Origin: Aquilaria yunnanensis
Taxonomy: Eukaryota; Streptophyta; Magnoliopsida; Malvales; Thymelaeaceae
Length of the DNA: 64,000 nucleotides
Reading direction: 5' to 3'
Assembly (NCBI GenBank): GCA_039654915.1
Contig: CM077593.1
Span: 61,324,501-61,388,500 of the forward strand
Shown: positions 11,199 to 22,700 of the stretch, piece after piece
How positions within the stretch are numbered: the stretch's first letter is position 1
How the letters are laid out: every line of letters begins with the position of its first letter
The notes under the pieces: generated by a model
Seen by the model: the letters and a program-made list of their open reading frames with translations, nothing else
What the model was told of the DNA's origin: nothing
Databases searched by the model: none
Translations under genes and position numbers: made by a program

Positions 11199-11474
11199 AC
11201 ATGCTTTACCATGTTGGGTTTTAAAATCTTCATTTTTACTCACAGGACATGTCTTGCCATTTGAGGGGCAAAATGCTCACAGGACATGTCTTGCCATTTG
11301 AGGGGCAAAATGACCATTTTGCCCCCAGGCAGGCCTAGTGCCATAAACGACTTGGAACCACCCCTTGAATAACTTACTTCATTTTACTAATATATGATTA
11401 ATTAATGTATTTAAGCTAAGGATTTATGAATTTACCTCGCTCACTGAGCATTCCGCCAGGAGGGCTACACCAAC
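11199..11474 (-). repeat. Second, partial copy of the same gypsy LTR 5' end
   Basis: Positions 11313-11474 repeat the sequence at about 11035-11195 ('ggcaggcctagtgccataaac', 'ctcactgagcattccgc') in the same orientation. The end in minus sense is near TGTAGCCCTCC. The piece abuts the solo LTR's target site. Confidence 0.7.
11239..11312. repeat. Perfect 37-bp tandem duplication
   Basis: The 37-bp unit beginning 'ctcacaggacatgtc' and ending 'ggggcaaaatg' occurs at 11239-11275 and again, without a mismatch, at 11276-11312. This is a recent slippage or unequal-exchange event within old repeat DNA. Confidence 0.9.
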
Positions 11475-11495
11475 ATACTTCACCAACATACCACT

Positions 11496-12184
11496 TGTTG
11501 GGAAAAAATTCCTCAAATACCCATTATGCATAATGGCACAACCAACTGGATCAAGCATGCGTACATGAATTTAATGTGGTTCAGTTCTTAACTAGCCTAT
11601 ATCCAAGAGCGAGAGAAATCTAGTTGAACAAAATATAGAGATTACAGTAAAGATGTGCCTTTAATGCTTACGCTCGCCTATGGATCCCCTAAACACTAAC
11701 TAATAACCCCAATATCTTGTCCTCATACAATCACAAAATATGAGAATTATAAAAGACTTTTCATTCTAGCCTTTCCTGGCCTCTAGACCTCTGCTACATC
11801 TTGAAACCCTCATATTTTGCCTTTTCAAAACATTTGATTTTTCTCTAACACTCAAAACTCTAACACAACAAAACTTTTTATACACTTCACATAAATCTTA
11901 AAAAAAAAAAGAAATAAAATCATAAATAAACTAAAAGTCTCAAATTTCCTAGCACATGAAACCTTACTCTCTTTGCACATTCTTGTACCAGCCCCATTTT
12001 TGGCATATAATCCTTGCACATGAAACCTTACTCTCTTTGCACATTCTTGTAGCAACCCCATTTTTGGCATATAGTCGTCACATTATTTGTTCCACAGCAA
12101 ATCAATCTTCCACTTGTTTTCTAATAATTGGTATTATAACAATGAAGTCTCTAAACACATAAATTCAAGCCAAACTTCCTAACA
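11496..12184. repeat. LTR-like dispersed repeat, copy 2
   Basis: It starts TGTTGGGAAAA and ends ACTTCCTAACA, giving TG...CA ends that are inverted relative to each other, and aligns with 7707-8328. It holds a local duplication of 'cacatgaaaccttactctctttgcacattcttgta' at about 11953 and 12017. No target duplication is clear. It is probably a solo LTR of a copia-type or non-autonomous element. Confidence 0.7.
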
Positions 12185-12499
12185 AAAACAACTAAACTAA
12201 AAAATATTAACAACAATTTTCTGGTGTTTTGTTTCAAGAAGGTTTCCTCTACAAAAGGTGCATTCACTAAGCTAGACCAGAGGCAATTACACGAGTGTGT
12301 TTTCCACTAACTCAAATCTATTCCAACTCTATTAACGCCTTGCAAGTCACTAGATCAACTCACTTAGAAATAAGATCTGATCTGTCTTCCACATGTTCAA
12401 CTTGACTTTCAATCATGTGCAAAAGAGACCTAAAATACAGCAATACATTGTAAAAAAACCACTCAAAATAGAAGAAACACCAAAAAGAGTGAACAAATC

Positions 12500-13810
12500 A
12501 AAATGTATAAAGTTTACTTACGAGAGTACAATATAGCATCAATCTTGTAGAGTTCAAGTGCAAGATCCGCTATGTACATTGGGCACAAAAATGTCATCAG
12601 TTTGACAACTTTCCTCACACATAATTCGGGCTAGTAGTTGATGAAGTGCACAATGAGATCCCAAAAATAGATCATCACTCCAATTGGCTCCGCAAACATC
12701 TTATAGAGTCTTTTGCCCTAAAGCGAATGGCCTGTTAATAAAAAATGCAATTAGAATATTAGTCATCATTGTGGACACTAAACTGGTCAAGAAGATGATA
12801 AAACATACATAAAAATTATTTTATCCCAATTGAGAACCTTTCTAAAAACATACCCAACTCTCCACCACTCAAGTTCTTGATAAGTTTCATTTTGACTAGT
12901 GAAAAGAATGGAATTTTTTATGCTTTCCAATTTCTCATACACATACACAATCCAGTTCCCTTCATTTCTTAGATGCGCAAAACTTTTCAAATGTTGTTGT
13001 AATTTGAAGATCCCTCAAGCAGCCACAAATGAAAATACAAGTTCCTACTACCTTGGCATGGGACCAAAGAGCTATTTGTCTAAGTATAACATCTCTATAT
13101 CTCTTATTAATTAATGTGCAAGTAACTTAACAAACACTCATTGCTAATAAAGAATAACCATGAAAGACAACGAAGAAACGGCTTACACAAAACTCTGAAA
13201 GTCCCTCAAGAAACCAAGAAGATGTGCACTGATGGAGGAATGTTACTTAGGCCACTACACAGATGAATCACATGTCTCTTAAATAAGTATAATTCTTGAG
13301 TGAAACAGTCTTTAGTAAGGTATTCTACTGATCCACGTGATGTCATATTGCTTGTGGCATTTAAGATTTCATTGTGAACTTGACTACCTCTCAGATTTGA
13401 ATCAATGACTTGAAGAAGATGGGATAATTCATTTTTCATTTTATCATTTGGATCATAAAGCTTATGATTGCGGGTTATGCTACTCAACTTAACCTTTGAG
13501 GCTAGATTTTTTGCTGTATACAGTTGAGAACAATGAAACAATTGTATTAATGTATGTTTCAAGTACATGTTCGTTACATTTAATTTAGCAACAATTAAAG
13601 TGAAACAAAGAGAGAGAGAGCCGGGGGGGAGAGAGTTAATTTCAGACCAAAAGAACCAAAAAAGAAAAAGAAAATCAAACATTATGAAAATTGAAATTCT
13701 TACAAACCAACCTTAGAGTCTACTTCCAACTGAAGCTGGAAACAGTGTTCTGGTTCACTTTCCAGGAACTGTTTGATGTTGTTGTATTGAATTCGGTGAC
13801 TCATTCCTTC
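12500..13810 (-). pseudogene. Unidentified exon-like remnants, possibly a decayed host gene
   Basis: Several minus-strand stretches read as sensible protein with splice-like edges, but I do not recognise the family. One (about 13792-13712) reads IQYNNIKQFLESEPEHCFQL and runs to a donor-like AAG|GTTGGT. The next begins after an acceptor-like TATACAG near 13520 and includes LRGSQVHNEILNATSNMTSR. A third (about 12990-12790) includes NEGNWIVYVYEKLESIKNS and a Trp-rich tail. A fourth near 12700-12530 reads GVMIYFWDLIVHFIN and, after a stop, LCPMYIADLALELYKIDAIL. The amino-acid make-up is unlike retroelement proteins. Stops and lost frames suggest a pseudogene or a gene with changed exon borders. 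No function is assigned. Confidence 0.4.
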
Positions 13811-14759
13811 AAGAAATAATTTAGGTGGTATGAAACTGGGTTAAATGTTAATAAAATTGTGCCCCTGTCATATAGGGTTTTAGTTTTGAATAGTACATAA
13901 AACTGAAAAAAAAAATTGTATGAAACTTGGAACTATTTGTATGGAGCTGACTAAATTTGTTTCAAATATGGTGTACATATACAACAATAGGATATGAGGA
14001 TCTACAAAGCTTGACAATAATTCATAACTGCAACTAATTTTCCTTTTGTACGAAAGTGATATGTAGAGTATAAAACCTAGTTTTTAATGCATTACCTCTG
14101 TCCCAAATTTATTTGCATTAATATTTGATAAAAAATTTTAAAAAAATTATATCTAAATTTTATAAGTCTTCTAGTTTCTAAATAAGGGTTTAGGGCATGA
14201 TGCACAAAACTAGATATCTATTGAATAAGATTATTTTCCTATTGAAAAAAAAAATCTCCTATTGTACGAAAATGAGTTTCAATTTTATGAAATTGAACCA
14301 TTTTCTTAGAAAGGCTAGCAAATAGTCTCCATTATGTAACTGAGTTCTTAATGTATGAAATTTATTATCTATTTTATGAAACTAAGATTCTATTATATGA
14401 ACTTCCCAAACATGATAATTACCAAATAAAAAAAATATATAATAAATGGAAGTTACAATAAATTCTCCAATAACATTATCCTCCTTATCGCTTATTGACC
14501 TTCATTTCATTTCTAACCAAACCTAATTTGACAAAAGGAAGTTAATATCAATTATCCCAAAAAATAAATCTCTTATCCCCTTTGGTTTCAATTTCCTTTT
14601 TTTCCCGAATGAAACTTTGATGGAAAGATAATGAAAGTTAATGGTGGAGTGTACTCCATATGTATATCTGGACAAAGAAAACATTACACAGAGCTGAAGC
14701 CTACAATGGCCCATGAACATGTACGAATCTTTATCTTCCTACCTTGGACATTTAAAACA
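13811..14759. other. AT-rich sequence without recognisable genes
   Basis: Only short ORFs and A/T runs are visible. A short purine run (agagagagag) lies just left of it near 13610. Confidence 0.5.
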
Positions 14760-15781
14760 GGGACCCCCTGGACTATAAGTGAACAATGGGCCAGGTCGAA
14801 GCACTTGATACCCATAAAGATTACCTATACATTGGAGAGGTTGGCTCAATTATATATTAAGGAGATCATGAGGTGCATATCAGATTATATTTTATAAGGG
14901 CCCCTGGTTTGTATCAAAGTTTTGGAATGCATTCCAAGAGGCATTAAGAAGTAAGGTTAGTCTTAGCACTGCCTTCCATCCAGAGATTGATGGACAGCCT
15001 AAGAGAGTGATACAAACCTTGGAGGATATGTTACATATATGTACCATAAACTTTAAAGGTAATTGGGACCAACACTTACCATTCATCAAGTTTGCTTACA
15101 ATAATAGTCACCAAACTGTTATAGGTATGGCACCATATGAGGCATTGTATGGTAGGCGATGTATAATGCACATTGTTCAGTTGACCCTTCAGATAGGGTA
15201 GTTGTCAGTCCTAAGATTATAGCCGACTCCACGGCTAAGACTAGATTGATCCAAAAATAGAGTAAAGTAGCAAATGATCGACAGACTAAGTATGCAAATT
15301 TAAGGGGATGATGTTTGAGTTTTGAAGTTGGCGATAAAGTGCTTTTCAAAGTATCTCCTATGATGGGAATAGGCCGATTTGGGCAAAGGGGTAAGTTGGC
15401 CCTTATGTACATTGGACCTTACGAAATCTTGGAAAAAGTAGGGAATGTTGCATATCAGTTGGTGTTACAACTGAACTCGTCCCAAGTGTACAATGTGTTT
15501 AACGTTAGTCTTCTGACAAAGTACATAGTTGATCTGGGACAAGTACTTAACCCATCATTGGTTCCCATCCATGAGGGCTTAGCCTACGAGTAGGGGCCCA
15601 TTAAGATCCCTTATAGGCAAGTTAGGAAACTCTAAACCAAGTGGATTCCAATGGTTAAGATCCTTTGGTCAACCCATAGTGAAGAGGATGCTAGTTAGGA
15701 AATGGAGCAAGATATTATAAGAAGGTATCCTAGTGAATTTCCTAAACTGCAACAAAATTTGAAGGACCAAATTTCAGAAGG
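14760..15781 (+). pseudogene. Chromovirus integrase 3' end, first tandem copy
   Basis: This is the tail of a gypsy integrase. Translated pieces in order: ARSKHLIPIKITYTLERLAQ; WFVSKFWNAFQEAL and STAFHPEIDGQ (the usual catalytic-region sequence is HPQTDGQSER); TLEDMLHICTINFKGNWDQH; FAYNNSHQTVIGMAPYEALY; and the C-terminal module with YIGPYEILEKVGNVAYQLVL (15315-15593). Stops and small deletions break the frame. The same segment recurs at 30931-31690, more than 75% similar by eye. It has no 5' partner in the window. Confidence 0.85.
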
Positions 15782-18455
15782 TGAAAAGCCTTCTTAGTTT
15801 TAAAACTTAGTTGAGGGAGCTAAATTAATTAAATTCCTAGTTTGATACCTTATTTCAAGTTAAGTAGGCAAGGTCAAGAAAGTTAGGCAAGGATTACTAG
15901 GTTTCGAGAAGTTTAATGCACCAAAGGAGGTTTGGGGGTAAAATGGTAATTTTAGATCCTGAAGAGTCGGGCCAAGTCCTAGGAGCCAAAAATATGTTTT
16001 AAAATCAAAACCTTGCTTAAAACAAAAAATTAGCCTAAGTATGCAAATTTTGACCAAGTTTTGACTTAGGTTACTATTTAGGAAATGGGGCATTTTGTAA
16101 CTTTTAAAAAAGTTTGGTGGCATGGTTGTTTATTGGTTCCAAACATGGTAAAGTTAGTTCTTGGTAGCCACTTTTTTTCATTTCTAGTTCTAAACCCGAG
16201 TCCAAGCTTGCCCCCTCCATTTCTACCTCAATTCTTGCACAAAATCAAAGTTTCTTGGTAGAATTTGAAGGCTTCAAGGCTATACAAGCTTTAAGGGGCT
16301 TGATTCAAGAAGATTTTGTGCTTTCCAAGCTTGGAATCACATTTTCCTTATGTGGGCTGGATTTGTGTGAAGGTAGCCAAGAATTCTTGATGATTTCTTA
16401 TTTGTTTGAGGTTTTATGGTGTGGGTTTTGTTTAGTATATGCTAATTTGGTGCCATTTGTCTTGGATTGCTTGGAACCTTGGTAAATCTTAGAAGAACCA
16501 TGTTCTTGAAGAAGAATTGCTTAATCCTTGCTTGTTACTTAAAATTAAGGAGAGGATTTAAGGTTCCATGTTCAATTAATGTTATTTGAGTGTGTTTGAT
16601 TGGTGGAAACAAGTAGAATTAACAATGGCATTTATTAGAGGGTAATGGAGTTATGGTGGACTTGTGTTTATTTAATGGCTTTTGTGAGGTTTATGAGCAC
16701 AAGGGACTTGGTTCCAAGGGCCTATTATGGCCCAATGATTGTGTGCTTACAAGTTTTCGCCATTGGGTAAGGTCCCTAATGCTGCTAAGTGGCATGGAGA
16801 GCTTGTACACAACCTTGAGCAATTAGAGCCAACACCTAGCCCAAGTCTGCGAGAGATGCATCTTTGGCATGTCAAGGACATAACTTTAGGATTTTTAAAA
16901 ATTAGTAAAATAGGTATTCCTAGTCAAGGACGTGCCCATGAGAAGTGAAAGACGTGGCTTTGGGCTCATAGAGCGCTCGAAGACCCTAAAGATGCATCCC
17001 CCGCCCTTAAGAACGTAGCTTTGGGCTCGTAGAATTAGTAATATTCTATGCCCAGTCAGAGATGCGTCCTTGGCTTATGAAGATGTAGGTTGAGCTCTAC
17101 AGATGCATCTCCTAACTTTGAGGAAGTAGCTTTGGTATTGTCAGGACAAGCACTCTTAAGACCTCTAATTAAAAACACATCTTTGGGTTTTGATGATGCA
17201 GCTTTGACACCTATCTTGACTAAGGCCTTTCTAGGTCAAATAAGAGGCTACAATAGAAGCTATGGGGTACCTTAGGAGGCTCTAGGATGAAGGGCAGTAA
17301 GAACCACCTTGGTGCATCCAAGAGCCTCATAATGTGCTAGAATTTATATCAAGTGCTGTGGTGTGAATTGGGTCATGGTGTTAGTGACCTGTTTAATTGC
17401 AGTGAGTGCTAAGATACGAGTGAAGGTTTAGTGACCACTGGCGACCTAGTTAAGTCTTAGGATTTAAGGTGTTAATATGAAACCTTAGTGCTCTCAAGTG
17501 GGTTCTTTGGAACCTATTGAACTCAAGTCTAACCATAATACCCTTATACAACATAAGAGAGATTCAACTAGTGATGAATTTCATTGGTTAGGCTAGTAAG
17601 CAATGCTTGCTAATAGACAAGGCTTTAACTTGTAGTTTAAGACTAGTTAGAGGACAAGTCCCAATAGATTGAATCATATGGGCATATTTCTAGCTCATGC
17701 TATATGAGCTCATAGCAGATTACGTATGATTATTTATGTGTTGTCTTTAGTATTTTTCCATGCAGGTTAAGATCCTTTGCTGAGAATTACAAATTTTTAC
17801 CCCCTTATCTTATGTTGTGCAGATTCTAATGTTGTTGAACCCGATAACCACTATGGGTTGTTATGGTAGTCTTTTGTTGTAGGTACAACATTATGAAAAT
17901 CCTTATGATTCTAGTTTTTATGTTTGCATGTTTGTTAAGGTTTCTTACTAACTATGGCTCTTCTTCACCGCAGTGGCTAGTACAGCCTGTGGAGGACTTT
18001 TCTGGGCTCACCGCTAGGATTTCATCAAAGGTGGGAGTTAGATGGAAAGATCTTAGTAGGAAAGCCTTGTGTATATTGTATGCACTAGTTACATCATTTC
18101 TTTATGGATAGAGCAAAAGACTCTATTGTTGCTCTTGGGTGAGAAGTATTAGTCTTCTTTTGTTGAATGCCCTCACATGGTTTTTATGTGTAGTTATAAT
18201 GACACAAATGATGGATTTATATAGTTTGGCTTTTTGAACTCTAATTTTCATGAAAAAATGCCTTGACAAATATGAACGTTTTATAGATTTTTGTTTACTT
18301 TGGTCAAAGCAAAATTACATGCATACTTGCATTTCCAGGTTAATTCACTAGTGTCACAAAGTTTTAATTTGGTGCACATAAATAACTAGCCAATTACAAC
18401 CATAGTGAGATCTGTTCTCACTGGTTTGCTGGGCAAGGCCATGGGGCAGCTGTGT
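15782..18455 (+). mobile_element. LTR 1 of the chromovirus (full length)
   Basis: The start aligns with the clear LTR start TGTTACAACCTTCC at 31904, although its own first bases are mutated. The end, near 'cagctgtgtctgt', precedes the primer-binding site. It aligns with 31904-33835 over about 1.9 kb and then continues some 750 bp further. Short plus-strand ORFs inside (for example 16255-16485) are shared with LTR 2 but look incidental. Confidence 0.75.
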
Positions 18456-18460
18456 CTGTT

Positions 18461-18473
18461 TGGTATCAAAGCT
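18461..18473 (+). other. Primer-binding site of the chromovirus
   Basis: TGGTATCAAAGCT differs by one base from the TGGTATCAGAGCT that complements initiator Met tRNA, common in Tekay/Del-type chromoviruses. It marks the start of an internal region. Confidence 0.8.
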
Positions 18474-18589
18474 AGGTTCATAGACATTGGAGGATAGGAA
18501 CTGAGATCTAGTTTAAAGTTTATGTGCTAGGATAGTTAGTACTAGCCAACATCTATGGAATATTCTTTGGTTGCAGGTTGCTATTGTTG

Positions 18590-18690
18590 ACACTAGGTTA
18601 AGAGTTGCTAGAGGAGCTAGGGACCCTGATAAGAGTTCTAGTGATCTGGTTATGGCAAGGTTGGATGAGATATCTAGGGTGCTTCAGGGC
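18590..18690 (+). pseudogene. Chromovirus gag start, cut off by insertions
   Basis: The plus frame reads RVARGARDPDKSSSDLVMAR then LDEISRVLQ, which resembles the N-terminal part of Tekay-type gag. It is cut at about 18700 by a tRNA-like repeat and then element A; gag resumes near 25540. Confidence 0.6.
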
Positions 18691-18712
18691 TGATGGCAGA
18701 GGGTTAGGCCTC

Positions 18713-18842
18713 CGCCGACCACTAGGGCGGACCATGGTGGTAGTATTGTCCGCTATAATCTCAAGGGGAGTGCTTAGACTCGAACCTGAGACCTCACGGA
18801 TTTACACCCCCTCAGGGGGGGTCGCGTCTAACCACTAGGAAA
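18713..18842 (-). repeat. tRNA-like (SINE-like) fragment
   Basis: The minus strand carries an A-box-like TAGTGGTTAGACGC (about 18824-18837) and, downstream, a B-box-like GGTTCGAGTCT (about 18776-18786). The spacing is near that of a tRNA-type RNA polymerase III promoter. The remainder (18713-18770) could be a SINE body. No poly(A) tail or target duplication is seen, so it could also be part of another element. Confidence 0.35.
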
Positions 18843-19709
18843 TGATGGCCTGGGGCCTCATCATTGTGAGTCATGATGACTGTTGAAGAGACTTCTAGGA
18901 GGAAGAACGCCTGGAAGGTGGATCGCCCCAAGGAGAGTACCTGAAAAGCTGGAAAACAGGGTTAGGAGGCCCCCGGAGTGTTTTTCCGGGGGGGGAGCCT
19001 CCGACGCCCAAGTCAGTGGTGGCTGGAAAAAGGAGAAAGTCACTAGCTCAAAGAGAAAGGCAGAAAAGTCTCGCCTGGTATTTTCTCAGAGTGTGGGAGC
19101 TGTATCTCCGGCCTACCAACTTCCTGTCAAGTATTTATTTCCTGTATATATAGGAATACCTAGCCCGTTCAGATCATGACACGTGTGCGGTCGGATGCTC
19201 CTGAACTTCTGGGCATAGGGGACAGATAGTTGGTAACCAGCTCGCCTCGAGCCTTGTGCTGAGACGGGCCATGATGTGATTCTGATGGCGTCTGCGCGTC
19301 AGGGCGACTTTTTACGTCTGTGGTGGGACGTGTCAGAGGCTTCCTTAAATGCTTCCTTAAATGCGCCTGCCGTACTCCCGAAGTCCCTGGGCGAGGTCGT
19401 CCTCTAGTTCGGATAGAGCCTCTTCGGGAAGCATACCCTCAGTTCGGGGGTTCCCAGTTCCAGGGGGTTCCGCCTTCGGGGATATCATGTTCGGGCACCA
19501 ATGTCTGGTGCCACTTTTCCGAAGGCGCGCTGTTCACAACCTTGGGGGGCGAATAGAGTCCTCAAGTTTTACTGGCGTGCCGAGGCTCGGAGCTCTCCGG
19601 CTATCTCCCGAGGTGCATGATTCCACCTGTTCCCGGGAAGCGCCAGTTATTCTGGCCATTGTTGTGGCAGGGTGTTCGGCCAGATTGAGGCGATAGCCTT
19701 TGGCTATCA
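18843..19709 (-). mobile_element. 3' LTR of element A
   Basis: Both ends are TG...CA in minus sense (TGATAGCC...GGCCATCA). It has roughly 15 substitutions against the other LTR and one 17-bp block ('cccagttccagggggtt') that the partner lacks. A TATA-like CTATATATACAGG lies on the minus strand at 19141-19153. ORFs in this LTR that recur in its partner are not genes. Confidence 0.9.
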
Positions 19710-19710
19710 C

Positions 19711-19722
19711 ATGCCCCCCTCT
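19711..19722 (-). other. Polypurine tract of element A
   Basis: The minus strand reads AGAGGGGGGCAT directly before the 3' LTR. This is the plus-strand DNA primer site of LTR retroelements. Elements B (40910-40923) and C (57276-57288) have the same kind of tract in the same place. Confidence 0.8.
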
Positions 19723-19740
19723 GGAAAGCCGAAGTGAAGA

Positions 19741-22700
19741 CTTCGGTTTGCATCTCTTTCCGAGGTTGTTGTTGGGAGTCTTGTTGGGAAGCATAACCTG
19801 GAATCCATTATCAGCTACTAGTACCCTCGGTATGCCAAATCTGCATACGATGTTCTTCCATACGAACTTCTGCACTTCTTTTGCTGAGATAATTGCTAGT
19901 GGTTCTGCCTCTACCCACTTTGAGAAATAGTCCACTGCTACCACGCAGAATTTCACGCCTCCGAGCGCTGTGGGGAGTGGCCCAATAAGGTCTATACCCC
20001 AGACTGCGAAGGGCCAAGGATAGTCTGCCGACGTTACCATTTCCGAGGGTATCCTCTGGATTTTTGCATGTCTCTGGCAACTACCACACTTCTGGACGAA
20101 CTGCCTTGCGTCCTTTCTCAGGGTAGGCCAGAAGTATCCTTGGCGGAGTATCACTGCTGCAAGGGCATCAGTTCCAATGTGCGAGCCGCACATGCCTTCG
20201 TGAACTTCTTCGAGGACCATCTCAGTATCCTCTTCGCCCACACATCTCTGCAGCGGATTTGCATATCCTTGCCGATATAACTCTTCACCAATCAGGAAGA
20301 ATCTTCCGGCGCGTCTTCGCAGTCTTGCAGCATTGCCGGCGTCTTCGGGAAGCTCATTCTCTGCGAGGTATCTCTTTATGGGGTCCTTCCACCCTGTTCC
20401 CGAGGTCGTTACGCTTAGCACGGAGATGCTTGGATGGTCTAGCACCTCGGTGTATGTTTTGGACTTCGCTAAGCAATCTGCCTCAATGTTATTCCGCCGG
20501 GGTACATTTTCGATCCGCACGACGTCAAACTCTTGGATGAGTTTTGTTACCAGCTCGTGGTATTTTGCTAAGATTGGGTCCTTCGCCCCATAATCTCCTA
20601 CCGTCTGCCGAACTACCAGCTGGGAATCGCTGTGAGCCCTTAAGTTTCTCACGCCAATCTTTCTGGCCAAGCGTAATCCCGCTATGAGGGCTTCATACTC
20701 AGCCACATTATTGGTGACGTTGAAGCTGAACTTGATAGCCTTCATCACCTCTAGGCCTTCGGGTCCTCTGATAACTATTCCAGCTCCCTGGTGTTCGAAC
20801 CCCGAGGCTCCGTCAACATGCAAGGTCCATTCTGGCTCACCTTCTTTCGGATCTGGGTGGTTCTCCTCAGTGGTGGGTATTTCGGCGATAAAATCTGCCA
20901 ATGCTTGGGCTTTTATGGACTTCCGAGGCTCATACGTGATTTCGTGTTCGCCAAGCTCTATGCACCACTTAGAGAGCCTTCCCGAATGATCAACTCTCTT
21001 CATAACATCCCGTAGTGGTAGACTACTTCGGACGATGATGGGGTGAGCCTGGAAATATGGTCGCAGTCTTCTTCCTGCAAGCACCAAGGCGTATATAGCT
21101 TTTTGAAGCAAAGGGTACCTGACTTCGGCGCCATGCAGGGACTTGCTGATGTAGTAGACCGGCCATTGTTTCGGCCCTTCTTCTTTCACCAGGACCGAGC
21201 TCACGGCCTTTTCTGTGACGGCGAGGTACAGTACGAGGGGTTCTCCCTCCCGAGGTTGTCGCAGAGTCGGCAGGCTGGCCAGGTAGACTTTGAGTTCTTC
21301 CCAGGCCTTTTGGCAATCTTCATCCCAAGGATGATTGTTTTTTCCGAGGTCGCCTTCCATCTTTGCTGCCTTTGTGAGGACTTTGAAGAAAGGTCTACAC
21401 CTATCTCCGTACCTGGAAATAAACCTGCTCAGAGAGGTTATTCTTCCGGTTAGTCTCTGCACGTCTTTGACTGTGGCAGGAGTTCGGAACTCAAGCAGAG
21501 CCTTAATCTTCTCAGGATTGGCGTCGATGCCTCTTTCGGATACCATGTACCCAAGGAATTTTCCCGATGTCACGCCGAAGATACACTTCTCGGGATTAAG
21601 GCGAATCCTGAAGGCTCTGAGCTTTTGGAAGGTTTCCTCCAAATCTGCAACGTGGTAGCCGGGCAGCTTGCTTTTGACTATCATATCATCAACATATACC
21701 TCCATGTTTCTCCCCATTTGGTCCTTGAAGACCTTGTTCATCAGTCTCTGGTAGATGGCTCCTGCATTTTTGAGCCCGAAGGGCATTCTGACATAGCAGT
21801 ACGTTCCTCCCTCGGTGATGAAGGCAGTTTTCTCTTCATCTTCGGGGTCCATCCTTATCTGATGGTAGCCGCTGAAGGCATCTAGGAAGCTCAGGAGCCC
21901 GTATTCGTCTGTTGAATCTACCAGTTGATCTATTGGCGGGAGGGGAAATGAGTCTTTCGGGCAAGCATCGTTCAAGTTTCTGAAATCAATGCACATCCGG
22001 AGTTTGCTGCTACCTTCTTTTGTGGCGATGACCACGTTGCTTAACCATTCGGGGTATTTTACCTCCCTGATAACTTCAACATCCAATAGGCGCTGGACTT
22101 CGGTTTTCACGAAGTTGCTTTTGTGGGCTGAGATGCTTCGTTTCTTTTGCCTGATAGGTTTTGCTTCCGGGCTTACTTTGAGGCTGTGCTGTATTATGCC
22201 AGGGTTTACTCCTGGCATGTCTTTCGGCGAGTAGGCAAACAGATCTTTATTTTTCAGCAGAAAGGATACAAGATTTTCCTTATCACCTTTGGCCAAGCTC
22301 TTCCCTATTCGGGTAGATTGTCCTGGGACAAGATCTACTGCTTCCGTTTCTGCTTCTGCGGGATCTCCTTCTTTGCCTTTCTCCTACGCCTTTGCCTCCA
22401 CCGTTTGTGTAGAGTTGTTTGCCGGAGCCTTTCGTGCTTTTACAAACACCTTTCTTACCTCGGCTTGGTCGATGAAGACCTCTGCATCTCCATCCTTGGT
22501 GGCGAATGTGACAGTCAAGTACTTCACATCAGGGCGAATGTGCAGGTTCCCCTGAGTCTGCCTTCCAAGGATGGCGTTGTACGAAGACGGGACATCCATG
22601 ATGATGAATCTTGCCATTGTGGATGCGTACAACTCAGCTGCTCCGTCTACCGAAGTGCCTTTCATCATCAAAGGGAGGTCGATCCATCCGAGTACGGGTA

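Noticed and set aside
16255..16485. 76-codon ORF with a diverged counterpart at 32413-32607
   Set aside because: Both lie within the two LTRs of the chromovirus at matching places, so the similarity comes from the LTR pair.
18883..19179. A 98-codon ORF nearly identical at 24663-24959
   Set aside because: Its conservation is explained by the two LTRs of element A being almost identical; there is no protein motif.
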